From the NCBI GenBank assembly GCA_026770595.1, contig MU634026.1:1-17176 (forward strand): a stretch of DNA of 17,176 nucleotides. The letters are read 5' to 3'. The DNA is from Ochromonadaceae sp. CCMP2298 (taxonomy: Eukaryota > Sar > Synurophyceae > Ochromonadales > Ochromonadaceae). A program made the translations under genes and the position numbers. Numbering within the stretch: position 1 is the stretch's first letter; each line of letters opens with the position of its first letter. Below the pieces are notes generated by a model. That model was not told where the DNA came from and did not search any database. It saw only the letters and a program-made list of their open reading frames with translations. Of this stretch, positions 1-9,144 are shown in pieces.

Positions 1-1010
1 AGGCCGTCCGGAGAAAAGAGACGAAAGTTCCCGGGATGTCCCCTTCGGAAGTCCTTCGGGAGGGATTTCGGGAGGAGGGTGGGAAACAGCCTCAGCCGAA
101 GCCGAAAAAGCCGACCTAAGCCGACTTCGGCTGGGAACCCTAGCAGCAGCAGCTGCTGCTCTCTGGATTCTGCCTGCTTTTCAAGGCTGTGAGGCACAAA
201 CGAAGCCCAACATACGCCGGGAGACCTGCTTCAACGTCCTTCTCGTGCCACCTCCTGAAGAGGTCTACCCGGAGCATGGATCTGACGAAAATAGGGGTAG
301 ATACGAGGTGGCAAGTCGCACAGGGAGTGCACTCACTCAAACAAGATACAACTGGATTTCGCCACATAAACGGCTTCAAAAGCGACGCTAAGTCCTTAAA
401 GGTGAGCACATCGGTAAAAGAGATGCTGTCTGTCAAGAGGTCGAAGAACAAACGCCAGTTCATGAAGGCGGCCGTGAACGTGAGCGAAGACCCATGAATG
501 AGGGATTGATGTACAAGCGACCCAATAGTGTAGACGCGATACACTTGGCAAGGACAAAACAGGCAGGGGATGGCTGGGAGTCGCGAGGTGTGGGCTTATC
601 GAAGGATGATAGCACCATCGCTCATCAACAACATTTCGCGACATTCGGAGGACAACAAAGCAGCACGAAGTGTATGCAACAAATTATGCATCAAAGTTTA
701 CTATATGAACTCATTTATAAAGTTTACTAATAAAACAATTAAGTCTTTAAAGCCTGTGAACAACATCGCTAAGACGTGGTTTTCGTGCCTAAATTGCAAA
801 CTTCTGTTCCGCCTCCGTGTGTCATCAAATGAGTGCATGAGTGTATGCTGCTTGAGTCCGGGCAGACGCTATACTAAGCCCTATGCTCTGTGTCAAATAC
901 GCACAGCGGCATTTTCGATAAGCCTTGCTGCTGCACTGCAGGGATTACAGCTGGACAGCTTGGGGCACTCCGATTGCTAGGGCCTGGGATTCTTGGGAAT
1001 TCCTGGGGAT
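1..1010. other. Unassigned left-end region with short GC-rich palindromes
   Basis: I can assign no gene here. Positions 189-497 (plus) and 140-544 (minus) are both open, but neither translation shows a recognisable domain, a convincing start or splice-joined extensions. A second plus frame at 570-980 is cysteine-containing but equally anonymous. The first 160 bases are rich in TTCGG/CCGAA words and include a small hairpin (AGCCGA-CT-TCGGCT, about 119-132) and a CAG/CTG palindrome at about 143-160. Bases from about 660 to 900 are AT-richer and look non-coding. The 3' UTR of the minus-strand gene ending at 1011 probably lies at the right edge. Confidence 0.5.
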
Positions 1011-3134
1011 TTACATGCTAAGGCCCATCACGACCGAGGCGGCTGCCGTCACGCCCAGTGAGAGCAGCCACTGCGCGCGGGATGCTGAGTAGGCTGAGCT
1101 CTTGGAGACGTCCAGGGGTACGGGGTCGTACACGGCAGCGTCGCCGACGGCAGATGTGAAGTTCGTGGTGTCGTAGCCGCCGGTGAAGGCCACAGCCAGA
1201 CCGAGGAGGAAATTGGGCGATGCGATGAAGGCCTGCAGGGGTGCGGCGGTGGCGGCGTTGACGTCCTGCATCACCAGCTGGAAGGTGATGTTGGCAGAGG
1301 TGGCGGCTGTGTAGTCCCCCTGGCTGGGGGAGTAGATGCCCCCGTCGGTGGGGGTGAGCGCCACGTCTCCGCTGTAGTAGGTGAAGTCTATGATCTGTAT
1401 CTTGAAGGGGTAGGCCACTGAGAAGAAGTAGGGGGCTACGCCGAAGCCGAAGGTGTTGAGCACCTTGGACAGGGCGCCCTGCAGGTACAGTACGGAGGTC
1501 TTGCTGTACATGTTGGGGAAGGGAATGCCGGGGGGAGGGGGTGTGGCCACGCGCGGCACGACAAATGTTCCGGTCAGGGAGGCGGTGGTGGCGATGGATC
1601 CCTCGGTGCAGTAGTCATCCAGAATGACCGGACAAGCATCCGATTGTAGGTACTGCAGGAGGCAAGGGGGGAACAGCGTGGGGTCCAGGGGCGTCCCTGA
1701 GGCAGCTGCAGACAGAGCCTTCACCTGATTCTGCTGTACCATAGTGATGCCTGTTGCCGCACAGCAGCCCATTGGCGCCAGAGTCCCGCACACGCCTGCC
1801 AGGATCTGCGCGTTTTGCGCGGCGCTGGGGGTGTACTGGCACGTGAAATCGAACAGGTTGACCCCCTGCAGCCGACGCCTGACCTCCTCGGGGTCGGCCA
1901 GCTGCTCCTCTGTAAGGCCCTGCACCTCCTCCACCTCCTGCACCTCCTGCACCTCACCCACCTGTGCCAACTCCCCCACCTCTGCCGCCTCCTCAAGAGA
2001 CTCTATCGCCACAGGGATCTCCCTCGGATCCGCGCTGGTGGGGATCAGGCTCGCGATTAGCGCGTAGCAGTTTTTGTCGGCGGAGTTTTTAGCTGCGTAT
2101 TATGTGCGTATTTCGTATTCCAAATTTCGTATTCCGTGTTACGCGTTGTGTGGTATGTGTTGTGTGTTACGTGAGGGAGGAGAGAGCGGTGAGGTGGGTC
2201 GAAGGCGGTGAGATATTGCTATACATTTCGTAACGGAGTGGGCAGTAGGTAGTGGACAGGGCTGAGACACTTACAGCAGGCCTGGTTTCTGAACTCCTGG
2301 AAGACAGACATGGCGGCGGCCACGGGCGAGAGGGTCTTGTTCACGTCCGCGGAGCAGTGGTAGAAGAAATCATGGGAGGCATATTGGAAGTTCTGGTAGC
2401 AAGTGCGACCGCAGGTGTTCTCTTGAAATGTGTCAGCGGCTAGATAGGGACCGATAATGCTCTGCAGACCGGCGGGGCCTAGGGTGGGGATGTGTTGAAG
2501 TTAGTTCAGGTGTGGTAGGTATGGAGAGCACGAAGGTGTGGGGGCATGGAAGCATAGGCATGGTTACATGGGTACATGGGTACATGGGTACTCACCACTC
2601 TTAAGTATGGGTAGTATCGCAAAAACCTCCGGCAGGCAGATAGATGGCGCCTCGACCACTTCATTAGGTGGGGGGAAGATAGGACACGCGTACTTGAATC
2701 CGAGTAGATGGCTCATGCAGATCTGCGGGTAGAAGTGGGTAGGTGGTAGAGCGTGTGAGTTACCGCCAACAAGACCAGATGCGAGCAGGTGTGCTTGCTT
2801 ACCTTTGAAACGTCTAGACCGATCGCTTTACAAGACTGAGGAGTGAGGAGAAGAGTGGTTTTGGTTAGGCGAGCAAAACACTTTTTATCAGGTGGATTTC
2901 CCTTACCGAGGCGTAATACATCATCGAGCAGAACTTGTTGTTGCAGGATTGTTCTAGGCCATTCGCAACCGATTTGCCATCCACAATTCTCCCAGGATGG
3001 GCGGTAAAAGCGGGAACTGCCGCAGCCATACTAGTCATACTATCGATGATCGTCTCGAGCTGGAACTCGGGCACGTCCAATTTGCTGTGCGCGATGCAGG
3101 CCAAAGCCAGGAGGAGCGCGGTTTGAAGCTGCAT
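1011..3134 (-). CDS. Cysteine-rich secreted protein, probably GPI-anchored (5 exons)
   Basis: Five exons on the minus strand: 3134-2907, 2835-2803, 2722-2596, 2478-2275 and 2092-1011. All introns are GT...AG, the phases (0, 0, 1, 1) agree, and the joined frame gives 557 residues ending in TAA. The start is the first ATG of an open stretch and begins a clear signal peptide (MQLQTALLLALACIAHS). The mature part has 18 cysteines, all in its first two thirds. There is an internal echo: C-x(3,4)-C-x(4,5)-YAS occurs in exon 1 and again in exon 4. Exon 5 opens with a Glu/Val-Gln-rich repeat (EVGELAQVGEVQEVQEVEE) made by a 9-base tandem repeat. The last third is Cys-free, has NxT sites (NIT, NFT) and ends in small residues followed by a hydrophobic tail (WLLSLGVTAAASVVMGLSM), typical of a GPI-attachment signal. 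I do not recognise the family. Exon 5 could be mis-called as a separate gene because a GTG at 2012 is in frame; the upstream exons argue against that. Confidence 0.8.
1921..1975. repeat. Imperfect 9-bp tandem repeat in coding sequence
   Basis: Repeated CACCTCCTG-like units on the plus strand. Read on the minus strand they encode the Val-Glu/Gln-Glu stretch at the start of exon 5 of the cysteine-rich gene. The unit keeps the frame, so copy number can vary without breaking the protein. Confidence 0.7.
2563..2592. repeat. 8-bp tandem repeat at a splice donor
   Basis: Three to four copies of TACATGGG lie inside the intron between exons 3 and 4 of the cysteine-rich gene, directly next to its 5' splice site (GTGAGT on the minus strand, donor boundary 2596/2595). 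Confidence 0.75.
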
Positions 3135-3299
3135 TTCGATCGCCCGCTTCCTCGACTGATGAATCTTGCGCAAGATCACGAGACTTGGTATCGGTTGAGT
3201 GAGGTGTGATGAGATCCACCTCAAAGGATCGATCCTGGTGAAAAGTTTGGTGGACCTCGCCGAGGTCGGTGATATCTTTTTTCATACGGGATATGATAG

Positions 3300-3371
3300 A
3301 AAACGGAGCGAATTTGCTCCCATAGTTTTGCTTGTGCAAGAGAAACAATGGAAGCAAATTCACCCCGTTTT
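3300..3371. repeat. Small imperfect inverted repeat (30-nt arms)
   Basis: Arm 3300-3329 matches the reverse complement of 3342-3371 with about 5 mismatches in 30 and no gaps. The spacer is 12 nt. The arms share AAAACGG and GAATTTGCT cores. It lies about 170 bp upstream of the ATG of the cysteine-rich gene and just outside the larger foldback element, so it may be the remnant of a related element or a separate hairpin. Confidence 0.75.
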
Positions 3372-3447
3372 AGACACTCTTTCTGAGACAGAATGGAGCA
3401 AAACATGGAACAGAACTGGTCGGAAGTAATGAATTGGACCTCCTGTT

Positions 3448-3834
3448 GAACAAAGCGCCAACTTTTTTTAATTGAGGAAATAGGCCTAAAAGCGCATAAA
3501 TTGACGAACAGAGCACCCTATAAATTGACTATCAATGACCTCTAAACGCATTTATAAGATCAGAATAGTAGAGTAATATGGTACTTGCGGTTACAGTACA
3601 TGTATTTTTATGCGATAGATCGTAGATTCTAAGCACCATTACTCTCGCACAGAAATCTACGATCCATCGCATAAAAATACATGTACTGTAACCGCAAGTA
3701 CCATATTACTCTACTATTCTGATCTTATAAATGCGTTTAAAGGTCATTAATAGTCAATTTATAGAGTGCTCTGTTAGTCAATTTATGCGCTTTTAGGCCT
3801 ATTTCCTCTTTTAAAAAAAGTTGGCTCTTTGTTC
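3448..3834. mobile_element. 387-bp foldback element (MITE-like long inverted repeat)
   Basis: The left arm 3448-3628 and the right arm 3654-3834 are each 181 nt. They are reverse complements with 8 substitutions and no gaps by hand alignment (about 96% identity), around a 25-nt loop (3629-3653). It encodes no protein. Such symmetry is typical of foldback or MITE-type non-autonomous DNA elements, and an RNA copy would form one very long hairpin. The termini are uncertain. A TGGACCT direct repeat at 3435-3441 and 3861-3867 could be a target-site duplication, but the bases between it and the arms do not pair, so I do not rely on it. Confidence 0.8.
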
Positions 3835-4071
3835 CCAAAATGGCGTTTTGATCCGCCAACTGGACCTGTTGCTTTAGTTATTGATGGAAGCATTTACAAT
3901 TTTACAAGCTTATACAAAAAATACAGATAATAATAAATCGCTGCTCCTCTCCCGAAGCAACACCGGTGCAATTCTGCCATACAACTGTCAGACTACTACT
4001 GCCACACGACTGTGTTTGACTACTGATAAGCTCTCCAACCCGACATTCTTGTCCTTCGAGCGGTAAGTCGG

Positions 4072-6403
4072 TTACTTGGAAGTGAGGGGCCGGAAGCCCG
4101 CCCAGTCTGCAGGTACTGTGAAGTCACTGGCGCCCATGTAGCGCAGCAGCGTGCGCGAGGGCCCGTCCCCCAGGTCCTCTTCCCCCCCCTTCTGCAGCCC
4201 CGTTAGCGGGCTGAGCAGCAGATTCTCCAGCGAAACTTTCATGATCTCGTCAGCGCGCTCGAGTAATTTCCGTGCTGTAGGCCAGTCCCCCCGGAGGTAC
4301 TGCTCTACGCCCGCCTGGAAAGCAGTCGTGAAATCGTCCGTTACGTGTGCACGCAGTTGCAGCAGGTCCACGTCGTGCAGCAGCACCTCCACGGAGTCGT
4401 ACTGAGGGGGTCGGAACTTCCTCGCCTCTGGGAACAGCTTAGCCCGCGCCACCTGCGCTGCCTCGTAAGCTTTCTCTGAAGCCTGCTGCCTGTCCTCGTA
4501 CGCGCTGTGCTTGGGGCTATGGGGGCCCAGGCGCTTGCCCTGTTTGTTGGCCAGGGCGAGGCGGGACTCAGCCACGGCGGCGGCGATAGCGCGTGCTGCG
4601 GGGGAGGCTGTAGCGGACAGCTGAGAGAGTTCGTCGTTGGATTTGCCCTGCACTACCTGATGCAGAAGTCTGGACTCGGTGGCCGTCATAGACAAGCTCC
4701 GCATACTCATGCTCAGCCCATGCCCTTTGGACGTATTAGATGAGGAGCTTGAGCCGGTCGTACCCGAGAGGTTGGAGGCTATACTGGAGCGCTTGTTGGC
4801 CCGACGCGCTGTGGGGGAGGCCATCTCCTGTCTAGGGGCCAGGGACAGGTGGGACGCGTGCTCTGCAATCGAGGGGCCTGCGGTGGAGGGGCGTGTGAAG
4901 AGACCGAAGAGCCTGCCCTCTGCGCGTGAGCTGAGCGGAGATAGGCTGATGGTGCTGCCTGGTCCCACCCCCGCTCCCAGTCCCACTCCTACTTCCACTC
5001 CCAATCCTGCTGCTCCCGCTCCCGCTGCTCTCGCCACACCCACTCCCGCACCAAGGCCCGCGCCTGTGCCTGCGCCTGGCTCTCCCTGTATTGACCCGCC
5101 GGCTACCGTCTCGTGCACCGACCCGTGCAGCGACTCATCGACGAAAATAGAGTCGCGTCGGGTACGCTCCTCTGGCGTGCCCAGCAATGTGCTGAGCACC
5201 CCCTGCGTAAGTCTGAGGGGTTCGTCTTGGCGGCGCTGGAAGAGCTGGTCTTGGTAGCAGTCGTACGTGTACACGCCGATGGGCATGTCTGACCCCTTCA
5301 CTGTCACGACGTCCACGCGTCTGCAGCGCCCCTGCACCTGCTGGCTGAGCAGCTCGTGGAACAGGTGGCTGGCCAGTAGAGGCACCCCGTACTGCCTCGA
5401 GGCAGTCTCCAGTCTCGCAGCCATGTTCACATGCGGGGACAGGTAGGTGGCATCTACCTTCGCCAGAGAGCCCACTGCGCCCTCGATGGCCCACCCCGCG
5501 TGCAGCCCGAACCCCATACGCACCTTGAAGTCGATCTCCAGCTCTACTGTGATCTGCCTCTGCAGTAGGGACATTCCCTTGCGCCCTTTCACACTCGGCG
5601 TGCCCGCCTCCGTCCCAGGCCCACTGTCGCCCCCCCCACCCGAAGACTCCAACCGCCCCCGCCCAGTCCCGGGCGTAGCAGAGCCCATCGACCAGTTCGA
5701 CCCAGAATCGTGAGACCGCAGGCGGCCCCTGCGCTCTGGGGACTCGGGCGGGGGGCGGGAGCTGGGCAGGGAGCTGGGTACGTGCATTCGCAGGGTACGC
5801 GGTGGGGGCGGTGCATCTGCGTCCACTGGGATTATGTCATATGAGTTATCTCTGATCTCGTATTCCAGTTCCAAATCTGATGTGCCCGATGTGCTGGACC
5901 TGCTTTTGCCAAAGACTACACCCTTGCCTGCGCCCTCTGAGCTGGTGGTGAATGCGAGTTGATATGGGTCTTCGCTGCCGCTGTCATCCGATATTTGCCT
6001 AGCTCTCACACCCTTCCCGCTCGCACCCACACCTACGCCCACACCACCCTCCTTCTCCTCACCATCCCCCAGTTCCGCCGCCTTGGCTGCCTCGGCCGCC
6101 GCTACCGCTGCCTCCGCCTCCATCTCTGCCTGCACCTCCGTAAGGTTCTCAGCACTGCCCGAGCTGAACAGAGCTGCCAACCCGATCTGATTCTGCACAC
6201 TGTCGATGGTCAGTATGTCCCGAAGTTTGCGCTGATACACAGCGATCTTCGCATTGGCGGCGACAGTGCGCACGATGGCGTTGGAGGTGTGCTCGGCGTC
6301 TGCGGCGGCGGCGGAGCGCCTGGAGGTGAGTCTCTTGTCTACTCGGTAGGCCAGCACCTTGGCGGATCTGTTGAGCTCCGCGATCACCTGTGCGTGTGAG
6401 TGT

Positions 6404-6445
<42 letters not shown>

Positions 6446-9144
6446 GAGTGAGTACAGTATCCGAATAGTTGGTCAGAGTTGTAGTGTATTGGCAAGATGG
6501 GATTGAAATTCATAGTTCTATGGGTGGTAAGGGGAAGGGGGTTACCTTCAGGTACCCAATCAGCGCGCTCTCTGCGATGTTGTCGATGCCTGGGACGCGC
6601 TTCAGGTCCACAGTGAAGTGGCGCCTGTTCCTGCTCTCGTGCTCGTCCTCCGACTCCTCCTCCTCCTCCTGCAGGCTGTTGGCTCTAGGACCTGCACCCC
6701 TGCCCACCCCCCCCATACCCATACCCCCCTTTCCCATACCCATAGCGGGGTTCTTGGTGCGCGTGAGTATGGATGCGTAGTTGGCCTCCATCAGAGTCTC
6801 CTCATCCCCAATACGCCAGACGATGACGAAGGCGTTGCCGAGGTTCTTGTTGCACTGACCGCCCCAGGTGTGCACCCCCTCGTGCACGATGTCTGCGATG
6901 GTGTTCACGAAGGTGAGCACGGCCTTGCCCAGCTTGCGGTTCACTGGGTAGGGGACATGGGCGTATGGGCAGGGTCATGGGTGTATGGCGGGTATGATGT
7001 TGCAGATGGCAGGTGGGAGGTGGCGGGTGACGTAGGAGGAGACGGAAGAGGAAAAGAGGCGTAAGTGTAAGCCTCCGCGACTGTGACTAATATTGTTAAA
7101 AATGCGGGTCTTACCATCCTCGAACCCGTGTATGTCGCAGAAGCCGAAGATCGCATACACGCGCACTCCGGGCAGAAGGGGGTCAATGACCTGGTGGTCC
7201 ACGCGGGACAGGTTGGTGGAAATGATGCCAGCGCCGGCCTCGCCAAAGCCCACGCGTAGTAGGGCTGGGGCGGAGATAGGAGTGGGGTTGGGGTTGAGAG
7301 GGGGTGGGGTTGGGTTTGAGAAGGGGTGGGGGTGGGGGTAGGGTAGGGGGTTGGAGTTAGGGGATGAGATGTGGAGGGAGAGATAAGGGGAGGGGCAGTG
7401 GTAGAGAGATAAGGATGGGTCGGGGGTTATACGACACAGGAGAAAGTGCACAACACATACAGGACAAATCTAGAACATAGGGCATAGGACATGGGACATA
7501 CCTGTAACTTTCTGAATGGTGCTCTCCAGTATTCTAGTCTCGTACTCGCCCTCATTCCCATGCTCCTGTCCATACCTTCCCCCACCCAACCCCTCTCCAT
7601 GAATAAACGAAGCACGCCTACTCCCACCCACACTCCCCTCCTCCGGCTCCGTGGTCGACAAGCGTACGTACGTTCTACGTGGGCCCCTATTCTTATGGTC
7701 CCCAAATTCGAACACCGCTAGTGGGTTTTTTGCCACAGCCTCGACCATATTCATCATCCGCTCAATGGGATACAGCACCAGGCGCTCTGTATCGGCGGTG
7801 AATCTCAGAACACCCCCGACGATGCAGAATGCCACGAAAAAGGTCAGAATAATGGACAGAATTGCGGCTCGTCGGGCGTAGAGCCGGTCTGTGAAGAAGC
7901 CCAGTGTCTCCACCTCTGTGCCAGACACGTTGGACAGCAGGCGCACTTGGCGCATGTCCCGCATGCGCAGTGAGTCGAACAGCTTCTGGTCGTTGAAGGC
8001 ATAGTCAGCGACGAATGGGGACATTACCAGTCGCACGAGGTAGGTCTTCGGGGTGTTACCTCGGTCAGTCATGATGATGGTCCTCTGCAGTGCGGCCCAC
8101 TTAGTGGCGTTCGAGATGTCTGGGTTAATATTGTACTGGTGGAGGTTTGTGATCGCGTACAAGGCGGGGTCGTCGTTGTTCCGGTAGAAGAGCAGCGCGG
8201 AGCCGATGAAGATAATAAGCACCATCAGGGTGATCTTCTTGGTGATGGACGAGGACAGCTTCGCACCCAACTTGGACTTGCGTCGGTCATTCAGCGCCCT
8301 CTGCTTCAGCACATCGTCGTAGTCCAGCAGCCCGTGCTCCACCAACTTCAGCAACTCCGATTTCTCCCTCTCCTGGGCCCTTTTGGTGGTGGCTATGTTG
8401 TACAATCGAACCAGTCGGATCAGCCGCACCAGCCTGACCACCCTTCCCGCCCTCGTAATGTTGCTGTTGTCTGTCACATCGGAAGCAGAGCGAATCCCCA
8501 GCCCGTCTGCGATCCAGCCGATGTCTGGGAAGAGGGAGATGATGGAGGCAAGGTCGAGGAAGAAGAAGAAGCTGAAGAGGAATCCGTCGTATTTGAGGGG
8601 GTAGAGGGAGTGCAGGCTGGTCTTGGCGAAGGACGTGGCCAGCAGCTCGAAGATGAAGGAGAACAGGCAGATGGAGAAGAGGGCCTCGAAGATGGGGTCT
8701 GTAGCGTAGTCGAAGTAGTGGGGGTGTTGGATGGAGTAAGGAGTGGGGCGGCGTGAGGTGTAGTGTGGGGAAGGGGGTGGGGGCGGGAGGTGAGCGAAGC
8801 GAAGGTCTCGCGCCTCTCCGTACCTGTAGACTTATCCTCAATGAGCACTTGAATTTCGCCTCCATACACCGCAAAGAGGGTAAGGATCATGATGTAGTCG
8901 TTGAACTATGAGAGAGGAGTGAAGGGAGTTAGATAAGTTACGGCTGGGTGAGAGGGTTGAGAGGGAGAGTGGCGGTTCAGGGCGCAGGACGTACCGACAA
9001 GCGGAGAGTGAAGTTATCCAGGAAGTACACTGTAGCATCCTTAACGCTCGTAAGGGACTCCCAAAATATCGAGAAGTCGACATAGAGACTAGTAAAGATG
9101 CTATTGCTGGGAAGGCGGAAGAGCCCAGACGCGCGGCCGCTCAT
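4072..9144 (-). CDS. Voltage-sensor-coupled membrane adenylyl cyclase (6 exons)
   Basis: Exons: 9144-8995, 8905-8824, 8698-7502, 7264-7115, 6943-6546 and 6387-4072; introns are GT-AG and the phases fit, giving 1430 residues and a TAA stop. The product should be a membrane enzyme making cAMP from ATP. S1 is about 53-72, S2 about 79-101 (with the FIFE motif), S3 about 117-134 (Asp126), and S4 160-175 has six Arg spaced every third residue. No pore loop or selectivity filter follows. Instead come a charged linker, TM5 (230-249), an ectodomain of about 105 residues with NAT and NVS sites, TM6 (355-375) and a HAMP-like stretch (377-403). The class III catalytic domain runs about 477-1030: metal Asp520 (FGFCDI), Lys559 (adenine selection), Thr973 in the purine-contact position (class IIIb type), Asn980 and Arg984. 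The second metal Asp is replaced by Asn563. Low-complexity inserts occupy about 584-636 and 685-940. The C-terminal tail holds a Gly/Ala/Val repeat (1096-1137) and a TPR-like motif (1345-1361) followed by DGPSRTLLRYM. The start at 9144 has a good context (CACCATGAG); an in-frame ATG 48 codons upstream is possible. Confidence 0.88.
6406..6447. repeat. (TA)n(TG)n microsatellite in intron 5 of the cyclase gene
   Basis: A run of alternating TA followed by TG dinucleotides lies 20 to 60 bases upstream of the 3' splice site at 6388/6387 (minus strand). In the transcript it becomes a CA/UA tract next to the acceptor. Confidence 0.9.
7264..7361 (+). repeat. G-run cluster in intron 3 of the cyclase gene (G-quadruplex potential)
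   Basis: The plus strand has many runs of three to five G separated by one to six bases. This is the template strand for the cyclase gene; the transcript carries the complementary C-rich tract, which also serves as a very long pyrimidine tract before the acceptor at 7265/7264. A similar but shorter G-rich tract lies in intron 2 at about 8725-8795. Confidence 0.7.

Larger units (their letters stand above)
3135..4071. other. Intergenic region between two minus-strand genes, occupied by inverted repeats
   Basis: This stretch separates the stop of the cyclase gene (4072) from the ATG of the cysteine-rich gene (3134). It must hold the 3' UTR of the former and the promoter of the latter. It is AT-richer than its surroundings and dominated by two inverted repeats (listed separately). 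A perfect short palindrome, GACCTCG-C-CGAGGTC, lies at about 3252-3266. The short open frames found here follow the inverted repeats on both strands and do not look like genes. Confidence 0.7.

Noticed and set aside
140-544. Overlapping open frames on both strands (134 codons minus, 102 codons plus)
   Set aside because: No domain, the minus start is GTG, no splice-joined continuation and no codon-use support on either strand. A fleeting resemblance to retroelement fragments did not hold up.
3199-3429. Small open frames on both strands near 3200-3430
   Set aside because: They follow the inverted repeat, encode mirror-related peptides and overlap the promoter and first exon of the cysteine-rich gene.
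3435-3867. TGGACCT direct repeats as the target-site duplication of the foldback element
   Set aside because: The bases between these repeats and the paired arms are unequal in length (6 and 26) and do not pair, so the ends are not proven. Kept only as a possibility.
4679-5257. Plus-strand Pro/Thr/Ala-rich frame of 192 codons
   Set aside because: Antisense shadow of the Gly/Ala/Val repeat and tail region of cyclase exon 6.
4072-7264. Guanylyl rather than adenylyl cyclase
   Set aside because: The position that is Glu in guanylyl cyclases is Lys559 and the partner position is Thr973, both fitting ATP use.
7502-8477. Potassium or cation channel pore after S4
   Set aside because: No S5-P-loop-S6 and no TxGYG or similar filter. 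The two helices after S4 are separated by about 105 polar residues and followed by a HAMP-like stretch and cyclase.
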